A stretch of 64,000 bases of DNA from Caprimulgus europaeus (taxonomy: Eukaryota > Chordata > Aves > Caprimulgiformes > Caprimulgidae). Location of the stretch: contig OU015532.1 in assembly GCA_907165065.1 (NCBI GenBank), positions 32,845,339-32,909,338 on the forward strand, in the 5' to 3' direction. Positions 45,001-50,172 of this stretch are shown in pieces. The first letter of the stretch is position 1. The number at the start of each line of letters is the position of its first letter. Under the pieces are notes generated by a model. It saw only the letters and a program-made list of their open reading frames with translations, did no database searches and was not told where the DNA came from. The position numbers and the translations under genes were made by a program.

Positions 45001-47064
45001 ATCACTTCCCTAGTCCTGCTGGCCACACTATTGCTGACACAGGCCAGGATGCTGTTGGCCTCCTTGGCCACCTGGGCACACTGCTGGCTCATGTTCAGCC
45101 GGCTGTCAACAAACACCCCCAGGTCCTTTTCTGATGGGCAGCTCTCCAGCCACTCCTCCCCAAGCCTCTAGCATAGCATGGGGTAGCAATAGGACCTTCA
45201 TTCAAGTTACTCTGAAAAAATAACCTACATCTCACTGAGATTTTTATATTAAACTCAAACAGATATGCAAACCTTTTTACTGTTAATTTTCAGCTTACTG
45301 CTGAATTTAAAGAACAGGACTCAAGAGTCAAGTCTGCATCAACTCAGCCATGTATTGTCATTGTTTCTTTTACCTGATATTTAACCAAATCCAGATACTT
45401 TTACCTAGTTTTCCCCAGAGGAACAAAAGAATCTGCACGATCTGTTGCAATAGCCACACTTTGACGTCACATGACAGACACTTGCAATTCTGCTGCTGAT
45501 GTACCTCCTAGTTCTAACAATCACAAATACTATCACAAATACTAAAAAGAAAGAGAATAAATCAAGACTGGAAAGGGAGATTCAGTCAAATACCCAACAG
45601 AGCAAGAAATCTAACATTTAAGAACCCCACACTACAGAAAACTAACACAAAACCAAACATACCAGGCCGAATTAAAACATTCAAAACATACATATCCATT
45701 AGAACAGCACTAAGATGTCTGCTTAAAACTCCCTGAAGAAGTTTTTAGAAAGTATACAGTTTAGTAATACCTGTATTTTTCATCCTTCTTTGCTTTCTAA
45801 GAGTAGCGCCTCCTCAAACAAACACCTTTTAACCTCAAAGGAAATGCTTTTATTTTTTTTTTACTTTCATAAGTTCTTGGCCAAAATAAACTGAACAAAT
45901 AACACAGAAAAGAACTGCAATGCTATAGCACACCTTCATAAAGGTGCCTACACTTATAAACCACAAATACATAACAAACAATTTATCATTACAGCATGTT
46001 AAGCAACAGCTGACCTACCAAGCAGTCTCATATAGTTTTATATAAAATAAGCACTAGCAGAGGCTGACACATCAGAAACGGGTCGATCCTCATTCTTTTA
46101 CACCCAACACAAGTCCAGTAGAAGTATTTACCTTTGACTCAAAAGGCAATTTTTTCTTCACATGTGGAGCCCAGTATTTATTTGCTAACTGTACAGGGGT
46201 AAAACAAAATAAAAAAGGTTAAATATACACATTTTCAATCTGTAACACATCGCATGCCCAAACTTTATTTACTAGTGTCTTGCTTAATTTCAGGTTACAG
46301 TAACTACAGGTAACAAAATTCTGTTTTCCAACAACAATGGTTTTCAGACATACAAGGTTTTACGCCTAAACGTTTTCCAACACGTGCGATTCTCCATAAA
46401 AATGCCAGAGGCACTGAATGCTGCATAATGAACAATTATTTTTCTTAAATTGCTCCTAACAAACCCCTGAAAAATATACCATGATCTTTCAGGGACTGCA
46501 ACCCCCAGATTGCAAATGACTGCACACCCATTGAGGAATTTCCCAAAGAACCAGACACTACACGGGAAAGTTTAATATTTTAAGGGTATGTGCTGCAGCC
46601 ACCACTTCATCAAAACTCCTGAGCTATGGTGGCAAGAGCTTCCACACCAACCTCATTCCAAGTTCTTTATGCTGTAGAAGAGGAAGGAAAGCAGCATTTC
46701 CTGCACAAAAAATGAACCCTTGTACGAGATCACTCAAAATGCTCAGCTACAAGGACCCGTCAGGAACCGGTCCCGCCCTGTAACGAGCCTGTGTCTGCGC
46801 AGTTCTGCTCTGGCAAATCCCTCTGGTCTGGGAACGCTGCGGGCACACGCTGCTCACGACACAGCAGGACCCCTTCCCAACACCCGCGGCCTGCACGGAC
46901 CATCCCAACGCCGAGGCGCCGTCGCTGCCGTTCCCGCCCTCTCGGCACCCGGGGCCGCTCCCTCCCCCCACCGGCCCTACCTGCGTCACGTACTCCGCGT
47001 TGATCTGCGACACGGTGGGCGCCACGATCTTCTTCGGCGGGGCCGAGGAGGCCGGCGCCGCCAT
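1..47064 (-). CDS. AQR: AQR, intron-binding spliceosomal helicase Aquarius (5' 29 coding exons, partial)
   Basis: AQR is a superfamily 1 RNA helicase of the spliceosome. It contacts the intron upstream of the branch point and forms the intron-binding complex with SYF1/XAB2, ISY1, CCDC16 and PPIE; this role is known from the family. In the sequence, 29 minus-strand exons join in frame into residues 1-1111 and match my memory of the human protein almost throughout. Residues 1 to about 410 are the helical ARM-like region, 480-670 include the beta-barrel, and 800-1111 form RecA1 with a Q-motif (TQIEAI), Walker A (GPPGTGKT, 826-833), motif II (EESAQ, 1065-1069) and motif III (GDHHQLPP). Every junction checked has GT donors and AG acceptors with compatible phases, so the gene appears intact. 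About 370 C-terminal residues, including RecA2, fall outside the window if length follows human (about 1485). Neighbour ZNF770 matches human synteny. Confidence 0.97.
3215..3286 (-). CDS. AQR: AQR exon 28 (residues 1059-1082), motif II
   Basis: Encodes [20 protein letters not shown] then LLLQ. EESAQ is helicase motif II (Walker B); I remember human as EEAAQ, so the middle residue is Ser here. The two acidic residues and the Gln are kept. Acceptor tctcag, donor gttaga (a weaker GT donor). Intron 28 (88-3214) is 3.1 kb of AT-rich sequence with no repeat or gene recognised. Confidence 0.96.
4183..4320 (-). CDS. AQR: AQR exon 27 (residues 1013-1058)
   Basis: Encodes [20 protein letters not shown] then [20 protein letters not shown] and VELCFK; human ends KRHDLVKLGFK. 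Acceptor ctatag, donor gtatga. It leads directly to helicase motif II in the next exon. Intron 27 (3287-4182) is T-rich and featureless. Confidence 0.97.
5146..5355 (-). CDS. AQR: AQR exon 26 (residues 943-1012)
   Basis: Encodes [40 protein letters not shown] and [20 protein letters not shown], ending [10 protein letters not shown]. The [17 protein letters not shown] segment varies most from human; the rest is conserved. Acceptor ccatag, donor gtaaga. Intron 26 (4321-5145) holds nothing recognised. Confidence 0.97.
5516..6366 (-). mobile_element. Solo LTR of an avian endogenous retrovirus (fossil), AQR intron 25
   Basis: Begins TGTGGTGG and ends AAGACA on the plus strand, and is clearly related to the LTR at 48599-49695: both share a gatcactca block, a cacaggcaaaaca block, and terminal gctaccaaaa. 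Polyadenylation-like signals put its orientation on the minus strand. Flanking pentamers GAAGC (5511-5515) and GAAGT (6367-6371) look like a 5-bp target duplication with one difference. No internal retroviral genes accompany it. It is a diverged copy, about 850 bp, probably tens of millions of years old. Family name uncertain. Confidence 0.75.
7068..7203 (-). CDS. AQR: AQR exon 25 (residues 897-942)
   Basis: One base completes Arg897, then [20 protein letters not shown] through [20 protein letters not shown] and FFLYQ. Acceptor ttgtag, donor gtaagg. Intron 25 (5356-7067) contains the solo LTR at 5516-6366. Confidence 0.97.
9808..9917 (-). CDS. AQR: AQR exon 24 (residues 861-896)
   Basis: Encodes [20 protein letters not shown] then [16 protein letters not shown] and two bases of Arg897, identical to human as recalled. 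Acceptor cttag, donor gtgaga. Intron 24 (7204-9807) is unique AT-rich sequence. Confidence 0.97.
11101..11211 (-). CDS. AQR: AQR exon 23 (residues 824-860), Walker A
   Basis: Encodes [20 protein letters not shown] then [25 protein letters not shown] at 826-833 is the intact Walker A nucleotide-binding loop with Lys832 and Thr833; TLIVTHSNQ is helicase motif Ia. Acceptor tttag, donor gtaaag, both phase 0. Intron 23 (9918-11100) has no recognised element. Confidence 0.97.
12661..12689. repeat. A-rich tract
   Basis: Nearly pure poly(A) of 29 bp with one G, in AQR intron 22. No LINE or retrocopy sequence is recognised upstream of it. Confidence 0.85.
13703..13772 (-). CDS. AQR: AQR exon 22 (residues 800-823), Q-motif
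   Basis: One base completes Arg800, then [20 protein letters not shown] and LTM. TQIEAI resembles the SF1 helicase Q-motif just before Walker A. Acceptor gttccag, donor gtaaga. Intron 22 (11212-13702) contains an A-rich tract at 12661-12689 and nothing else recognised. Confidence 0.96.
14339..14485 (-). CDS. AQR: AQR exon 21 (residues 751-799), charged linker
   Basis: Completes Arg751, then [20 protein letters not shown] and [28 protein letters not shown], and two bases of Arg800. The cluster KGKKRK (about 760-765) could serve as a nuclear localisation signal; the acidic part differs most from human, while length is kept. Acceptor gttacag, donor gtaaaa. Intron 21 (13773-14338) is plain. Confidence 0.95.
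16022..16047. repeat. Short tandem repeat, unit ATATTAAC x3
   Basis: Three exact copies of an 8-bp unit plus two bases, in AQR intron 20. Confidence 0.85.
16153..16394 (-). CDS. AQR: AQR exon 20 (residues 671-750)
   Basis: The longest coding exon here (242 bp). It runs from [20 protein letters not shown] through [20 protein letters not shown] to [14 protein letters not shown] plus two bases of Arg751. The pyrimidine tract of its acceptor is visible as an A/G-rich run on the plus strand at about 16400-16431. Donor gtgatc. Intron 20 (14486-16152) contains a small 8-bp tandem repeat at 16022-16047. Confidence 0.97.
17850..18442 (+). mobile_element. CR1 LINE 3' fragment (AQR intron 19)
   Basis: Forward CR1 3' end: it contains cagtgctggcctcctcagta, then the segment around ggagagaagatgcaagg, and ends with attctgtgattcag near 18403. 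A second degraded copy of the terminal motif (caaccatgctgtagattc) follows to about 18442. It is interrupted and diverged, therefore fairly old. Boundaries are approximate. Confidence 0.85.
20354..21168 (-). mobile_element. CR1 LINE 3' fragment, reverse orientation (AQR intron 19)
   Basis: Starts with aatcatagaatactttggg, the reverse complement of the CR1 3' tail, and continues about 815 bp into ORF2-derived sequence (minus-strand peptides include [11 protein letters not shown] and NTGWGMKGL). Frames are broken into several pieces. It ends head-to-head against the forward CR1 that begins at about 21170. Confidence 0.9.
21170..21669 (+). mobile_element. CR1 LINE 3' fragment, forward orientation (AQR intron 19)
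   Basis: Forward CR1 beginning near cagttctgggcttctcagta and ending aaatgattctatgattcttt. It contains gagtccagtgcagggccaca and the ggaaaggctgagagagcc segment. No open frame remains. It is adjacent to a reverse CR1, forming a head-to-head pair. Confidence 0.9.
22309..22478 (-). CDS. AQR: AQR exon 19 (residues 614-670)
   Basis: Completes Gly614, then [40 protein letters not shown] and [16 protein letters not shown]. Acceptor gggcag, donor gtaagg. Intron 19 (16395-22308, 5.9 kb) is the largest in the window and collects three CR1 fragments at 17850-18442, 20354-21168 and 21170-21669. Confidence 0.96.
22931..23098 (-). CDS. AQR: AQR exon 18 (residues 558-613)
   Basis: Completes Gly558, then [20 protein letters not shown] through [20 protein letters not shown] and EKGRVIEE. 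Matches human closely. The acceptor is actcag, the donor gtatga. Intron 18 (22479-22930) is the shortest intron seen and contains a G-rich run near 22868-22883. Confidence 0.96.
23612..23635. repeat. 12-bp tandem duplication
   Basis: ttccatgctaca occurs twice in direct succession in AQR intron 17. Confidence 0.85.
24960..25138 (-). CDS. AQR: AQR exon 17 (residues 498-557), beta-barrel region
   Basis: Encodes [20 protein letters not shown] then [20 protein letters not shown] and [18 protein letters not shown] plus the first base of Gly558. The alternating hydrophobic strands fit the inserted beta-barrel known in Aquarius. Acceptor ttgtag, donor gtactt. Intron 17 (23099-24959) holds a 12-bp tandem duplication at 23612-23635 and otherwise unique sequence. 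Confidence 0.96.
25888..26029 (-). CDS. AQR: AQR exon 16 (residues 451-497)
   Basis: Completes Gly451, then [20 protein letters not shown] on to [15 protein letters not shown] and two bases of Trp498. Acceptor cccttag, donor gtaaaa. Intron 16 (25139-25887) has nothing recognisable. Confidence 0.96.
27526..27554. repeat. Short inverted repeat
   Basis: ccacatatat and atatatgtgg form a perfect 10-bp stem around a 9-base loop, in AQR intron 15. Confidence 0.7.
27779..27861. repeat. T/G-rich low-complexity tract
   Basis: About 80 bp composed almost only of T with scattered G on the plus strand, which is A/C-rich on the transcribed AQR RNA. Confidence 0.8.
28992..29112 (-). CDS. AQR: AQR exon 15 (residues 411-450)
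   Basis: Encodes [20 protein letters not shown] then [20 protein letters not shown] and one base of Gly451; the sequence is nearly invariant against human. Acceptor tttag, donor gtatga. Intron 15 (26030-28991) carries the T/G-rich tract at 27779-27861 and a short palindrome at 27526-27554. Confidence 0.96.
30211..30313 (-). CDS. AQR: AQR exon 14 (residues 376-410), unusually GC-rich
   Basis: One base completes Ser376, then [20 protein letters not shown] and [14 protein letters not shown]; human has [20 protein letters not shown] in this place. About 61% G+C (63 of 103 by my count), well above the neighbouring exons, and it contains several CpG. Acceptor gtgcag, donor gtaaag. Intron 14 (29113-30210) is AT-rich, with no repeat recognised. 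Confidence 0.94.
31075..31178 (-). CDS. AQR: AQR exon 13 (residues 342-375)
   Basis: Encodes [20 protein letters not shown] then [14 protein letters not shown] plus two bases of Ser376. Human reads [20 protein letters not shown]. Acceptor ttgtag, donor gtaagt. Intron 13 (30314-31074) is AT-rich and featureless. Confidence 0.95.
31993..32106 (-). CDS. AQR: AQR exon 12 (residues 304-341)
   Basis: Encodes [20 protein letters not shown] then [18 protein letters not shown], identical to human as I recall it. Acceptor gtctcag, donor gtaggc. Intron 12 (31179-31992) shows nothing recognisable. Confidence 0.96.
33078..33194 (-). CDS. AQR: AQR exon 11 (residues 265-303)
   Basis: Begins [20 protein letters not shown] and ends EKEGHLFCQ. 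It matches the human [20 protein letters not shown] segment. Acceptor ccacag, donor gtgtga, phase 0 on both sides. Intron 11 (32107-33077) holds no recognised element. Confidence 0.95.
35132..35196 (-). CDS. AQR: AQR exon 10 (residues 243-264)
   Basis: Completes Gly243, then [20 protein letters not shown] and E; human has [21 protein letters not shown]. Acceptor acatag, donor gtaagt. Intron 10 (33195-35131) is unique AT-rich sequence with nothing recognised. Confidence 0.95.
36447..36523 (-). CDS. AQR: AQR exon 9 (residues 217-242)
   Basis: One base completes Gln217, followed by [25 protein letters not shown] and one base of Gly243. Acceptor attttag, donor gtaact. Intron 9 (35197-36446) has no recognised element. 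Confidence 0.94.
37218..37318 (-). CDS. AQR: AQR exon 8 (residues 184-216)
   Basis: Encodes [20 protein letters not shown] then [13 protein letters not shown] and two bases of Gln217, a charged helical stretch matching human. Acceptor atttcag, donor gtatgt. Intron 8 (36524-37217) is AT-rich without a recognised repeat. Confidence 0.95.
37816..37884 (-). CDS. AQR: AQR exon 7 (residues 161-183)
   Basis: Encodes [20 protein letters not shown] plus LQP; human reads [20 protein letters not shown] plus LQL. Acceptor ctaacag, donor gtaagc. Intron 7 (37319-37815), one of the shortest, has nothing notable. Confidence 0.94.
39457..39597 (-). CDS. AQR: AQR exon 6 (residues 114-160)
   Basis: Begins [13 protein letters not shown] and ends [12 protein letters not shown], matching the human IFKKKPDHFPFFF segment of the ARM-like region. 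Acceptor cctag, donor gtatgt, both phase 0. Intron 6 (37885-39456) is AT-rich with T- and C-rich stretches around 38100-38500, but no element I can identify. Confidence 0.95.
40705..40825 (-). CDS. AQR: AQR exon 5 (residues 73-113)
   Basis: Encodes [20 protein letters not shown] through FRENVPAWE, part of the N-terminal helical ARM-like region, essentially identical to human. Acceptor tcacag, donor gtaacc. Intron 5 (39598-40704) is unique sequence with no repeat recognised. Confidence 0.96.
42253..42267 (+). promoter_or_regulatory. CTCF-like motif in AQR intron 4
   Basis: Reads GCAGTAGATGGCGCC, matching CCASYAGRKGGCRSY at 14 of 15 positions. It sits in a locally GC-richer patch of an AT-rich intron. 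Orientation is opposite to, and facing, the promoter site at 47189-47203. Confidence 0.4.
43165..43200 (-). CDS. AQR: AQR exon 4 (residues 61-72, 36 bp microexon)
   Basis: Only 36 bp. It supplies the last base of Lys61, then [11 protein letters not shown], then two bases of Ser73. Acceptor tttttag and donor gtaagc. The peptide matches human [12 protein letters not shown] exactly. Intron 4 (40826-43164) carries the CTCF-like site near 42260 and otherwise nothing I can name. Confidence 0.93.
44213..44253 (-). CDS. AQR: AQR exon 3 (residues 48-60, 41 bp)
   Basis: A 41-bp exon translating to [13 protein letters not shown] plus two bases of the next codon; human has VIEDIYEKEIVKS. It has acceptor cccatag and donor gtaagt. 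The split codon joins as AA+G (Lys). Intron 3 (43201-44212) shows no recognisable element. Confidence 0.92.
44463..45190 (-). mobile_element. CR1 LINE, 3' part with long open ORF2 tail (AQR intron 2)
   Basis: Reverse-oriented avian CR1. Its 3' end starts at gaatcattaaagttgg and it extends through the C-terminal part of the reverse-transcriptase ORF. A minus-strand frame of 193 codons (44535-45116) is open, with CR1-typical peptides such as [38 protein letters not shown] and [11 protein letters not shown]. The 5' end is truncated, as usual. The open frame and good match suggest one of the younger copies in the window. Confidence 0.92.
46132..46188 (-). CDS. AQR: AQR exon 2 (residues 29-47)
   Basis: Translates to [19 protein letters not shown], matching human LACKYWAPHIKKKSPFDIK. 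The acceptor is ctgtacag, the donor gtaaat, both phase 0. Intron 2 (44254-46131) contains the CR1 copy at 44463-45190 and is otherwise plain AT-rich DNA. Confidence 0.94.
46981..47064 (-). CDS. AQR: AQR coding exon 1 (residues 1-28)
   Basis: The start codon at 47062-47064 sits in a strong Kozak context (CTCACCATGG) inside the CpG island. The peptide begins [16 protein letters not shown]; human starts MAAPAQPKKIVAP as I remember it, so the bird form has three extra small residues. It ends ...YVTQ followed by a gtaggg donor, phase 0. Intron 1 (46189-46980) changes from CpG island into AT-rich sequence and holds nothing else recognisable. Confidence 0.95.
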
Positions 47065-47188
47065 GGTGAGGCCGGCCCGAGGCGGCGGGCACAGCGCGGC
47101 CTGCAGCGGGGGCCGGGCGGAACCACGGGCGGGCACGGAGCAGCGGAGCGGGGAGCGCTTCCGGGGCGAGGAGCGCTAGAGCGGCCGC

Positions 47189-47203
47189 TGCGCCACCTGC
47201 TGA
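47189..47203 (-). promoter_or_regulatory. CTCF-like motif in the AQR promoter island
   Basis: Reads TCAGCAGGTGGCGCA on the minus strand, matching the core CCASYAGRKGGCRSY at 13 of 15 positions, with the invariant AG..GGC block intact. Occupancy is unknown. Confidence 0.4.
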
Positions 47204-47400
47204 GCACTCCCGGCCGCTGCCGCGGGGAGGTGCCGCTGGGCCCTTTGGGCGGCTGGCGGGGGACTGGGCCGGCCCGGCTGGTGGCGGGAGCTCCTGCCTG
47301 GGATGCGCGGCGTCTGCCGAATCCGAAGGACGGTGGTAAAACGAGGAAGGAGGCGTTGGTGCACCAGGCTGCTCCTACGATCACCCCTCACCTGCTCTGC

Positions 47401-47902
47401 AAATCACAGAATCAGAATGGTTCGGGTTGGACGGGACCCTCAGAGGCCACCAAGTCCAGTCCCCTGCTGCGAGCAGGGACACCTTCACTAGAGCAGGTTG
47501 CTCAGAGCCCCGTCCAACCTTACCTTGAATATCTCCAGGGATGGGGCCTCCACTGCCTCTCTGGGCAACCTGTTCCAATGATCCACCATCCTCATATTGA
47601 AGAACTTTTTCCTAATACCCAACCTAAATCGGCCCTTTTCTAGTTTAAAAGCACAACTCCTCCTCCTATTGCTACCTGCCCTTGTGAACAGCTACTCCCC
47701 AGCTTTCTTGTAGCCCCTTCAGGTACTGGAAGGCCGCTACAAGATCTCCCCAGAGCCTTCTCTTCTCCAGGCTGAGCAGCCCCAACTCTCTCAGCCTGTC
47801 CTCACAGGAGAGGTGCTCCAGCCCTCAGATGATTTTTGTGACCCTCCTCTGGACCCAGGTCCATGTCCTTGTGTTGAGTGCTCCAAAGCTGGATGCAGCT
47901 TG
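47401..47902 (-). mobile_element. CR1 LINE 3' fragment next to the AQR promoter
   Basis: Reverse CR1: aaatcacagaatcagaatgg at its 3' end, then ccaccaagtccagtcccctg, catctccaggg-like and ctcttctccaggctgagcag segments. It lies about 70 bp outside the CpG island and a few hundred bases upstream of the AQR start. No open frame remains. Confidence 0.9.
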
Positions 47903-48598
47903 GGACGGCTCCTTCAGTTTTATTGTTCATTTATCATTTAGAGCAAAGGCCTCTGTCCCCCTAACATGGAAAAGACACGCTCAGTTACTGACCTCCGAGA
48001 TACAGCAGCACCCAGATCCGCGCGCAGCTGCACGCCCACTGCCTCTGGCAGACGCCCTGTAACACGGGGAATGTGTGCAGCAGAGGGGAGGCAAAGGTAA
48101 AAGGGAAAAACCCAGCGCTCACAGAAGCCAGCAGTTTAGTAATGATTTAGAATAGTTTGCAATTAACTTATTCTATTTGGTAAACACATTAATTAAGGAG
48201 GAAATTAACGGGCTCCCTCGAGAAGCTGCGGTGCTTTGTTTCTGTGCTCATTACCCAGCACCTGCCACTGGAGTGCTTTGCACTTCCAGGCAGATGCCAT
48301 TGAAGTCTGTTTGAATATGACCTCCTTTGCTTTGGTGTCAAGGTGATCTCCATTTCTTTTCTTCAAGCAGAAGTTAAACTAAATATTCTTTTTGAAGTTG
48401 AATTAGAATGTACGATGGGAATGGAAAAAGTAACGACGGGACCTTGCATGGGATCGGACAATGGCTGCATTCAAATAAATATGCCTACTGCATGTCTTTG
48501 CTTTAAATGACCCAGAAAGTGTAAGTGTTCTGTATGAAAACTAGTAAAATCAGAAAGTTACAAATGTACCAGTTACAAATATTCTGTAAATAACAAGG
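47903..48598. other. Intergenic, no gene seen
   Basis: Mixed-composition DNA between the promoter-proximal CR1 and the solo LTR. Nothing coding or repetitive is recognised. Confidence 0.5.
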
Positions 48599-49695
48599 TG
48601 TGGTGATTAGATGGCCAGATGCCAGATACCCACCAAAGCTGCTCTATCACTCTCATCCTCAGCTGGACAGGGGAGAGAAAATATAGTGAAAGGCTCATGG
48701 GTCGAGATAAGGACAGGGAGATCACTCACCAGTTACCATCACAGGCAAAACACACTCGACTTGGGGAAATTAGTTTAATTTACTGCCAGTCAAATCAGAG
48801 TAAGATAATGAGAAATAAACCCAAATCTTTAAACACCTTCTCCCCACCCCTCCCTTCTTCCCAGGCTTAACTTTATTCTCAAATTCTCTACCTCTCCCCT
48901 GCCTCAGTGGCACAGGGGGCTGCAGAATGGGGGTTACAGTCAGTTCATCACACATTGTCTCTGCTGCTCCTTCCTCCTCGGGGGGAGGGCTCCTCACATC
49001 CTTCCCCTGCTCCAGTGTGGGTTCCCTCCCACAGGAGACAATCCTTCATGAACTTCTCCAACATGAGCCCTTCCCACAGGCTGCAGTCCTTCACAAACTG
49101 CTCCAGCATGCGCCCTTTCCATGGGGTGCAGTCCTTCAGGAACAGACTGCTCCAGCGCGGGTCCCCCACAGAGTCACAAGTCTTGCCAGCAAACCTGCTC
49201 CAGCGTGGGCTCCTCTTTCCACAGGTCCTGCCAGAATTCTGCAGCATCCTTTGGGCATTCATTTGCTCTGATGTGGGGTCTGCCATGGGCTACAGGTGAA
49301 TACCTTCTCCACCATTAACCTCCATGGACTGCAGGGAGACAACCTGTCTCCCCATGGTCTTCACCATGGGCTGCATGGGAATCTTTGCTCTGGCACCTGG
49401 AGCACTTCCTGTCCCTCCTTCTTCATTGACCTTGGTGTCTGCAGAGTTGTTTCACATATTCTCACTACTCTCTCCAGCTGCAATTGTACAGGGTTTTTTT
49501 TTCCCCATTCTTCAATATGTTCTCACAGAGGTGCTACCACCATCACTGATGGGCTCAGACTTGGCCAGCAGTGGGTCCACCTTGTAGATGGCTGGCATTG
49601 GCTCTGTCAGACAGAGGAAGCTTCTGGCAGCTTCTCACAGAACCCACCCCTGTAGCCCCCCTGCTACCAAAACTTTGCTACGCAAACCAAATACA
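48599..49695 (-). mobile_element. Solo LTR of the same avian endogenous retrovirus family (fossil)
   Basis: About 1.1 kb, starting TGTGGTGA and ending AAATACA on the plus strand. Minus orientation is supported by an AATAAA signal near 48872 and an AT-rich TATA-like region near 49512. Flanks caagg (48594-48598) and caaag (49696-49700) agree at four of five bases. It contains a block of about 45-bp tandem repeats at roughly 48995-49150, which the intron-25 copy lacks. I recognise it as a long LTR widespread in bird genomes, but cannot name the family with certainty. No internal genes are present. Confidence 0.8.
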
Positions 49696-50143
49696 CAAAG
49701 ACTGAGCATTGTTGTGTCTAATGATTGAAGCCTTCAGAGAGATCTGTGTTTGATGAAAAACATGCAAATATAAAGCAGTTAAAATACACCTAAACCAATG
49801 TACCCTGTCTGACATTTAGATTATGACAAAAAACAGTGTATTAAGATGCTTGATTAATTTAAATTGATCAACCTAGAGGTTGCAGCTTCATAACTGACTT
49901 AGGCTTATCAAAATCTATGCAAACTACTCCTTTTGGTGTCTGCCCTTTCTCCATGACTTGGTCCAAATGCTAGCACTTGCATCCATGGACAGGTGTATAA
50001 AGTACAAGTAAAATTTACCTAAGCTCCGAGCTGGCTATTGGAGCCATGTTAGCATGTTGCTGTACCTTAGCTGATAATGCTGCATCCAGTGTGCTCTCCA
50101 ACTCTTCTCAGAACAACTGGAAACATAACAGCTTGCCAGTTTT

Positions 50144-50172
50144 AAAAAAAAAAAAAAAAGGAAAAAAAAAAG
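50144..50172. repeat. A-rich tract
   Basis: Poly(A) with a GG interruption in intergenic DNA. No retroposed body is recognised next to it. Confidence 0.8.

Larger units (their letters stand above)
46745..47330. promoter_or_regulatory. AQR: AQR CpG-island promoter with 5' UTR
   Basis: About 600 bp of very G+C- and CpG-rich sequence in an AT-rich neighbourhood, covering exon 1 and its upstream side. No TATA box is obvious. On the minus strand a CCGGAAGC ETS-type site lies at 47157-47164 about 95 bp above the start codon, and a CTCF-like match at 47189-47203. The transcription start is probably near 47150-47200, but the sequence alone does not fix it. This is typical of a housekeeping promoter. 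Confidence 0.8.

Noticed and set aside
44625-45134. 169-codon plus-strand frame in AQR intron 2
   Set aside because: It is the antisense shadow of the CR1 ORF2 frame at 44535-45116.
47065-47136. N-terminal extension of AQR upstream of the ATG
   Set aside because: The frame is open upstream, but the first codon at 47134-47136 is GTG, not ATG. The ATG at 47062-47064 has a strong Kozak context and matches the human N terminus.
46720-47643. A 307-codon plus-strand open frame over the AQR promoter
   Set aside because: It runs antisense through the CpG island and into a CR1 fragment. Its composition is Arg/Gly/Pro/Ala-rich as expected from GC-rich DNA, and it has no homology I recognise.
48907-49655. 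Open frames of 110-130 codons on both strands within 48.9-49.7 kb
   Set aside because: They lie inside the solo LTR and follow its tandem repeats; related frames recur in bird genomes as repeat artefacts, not as genes.
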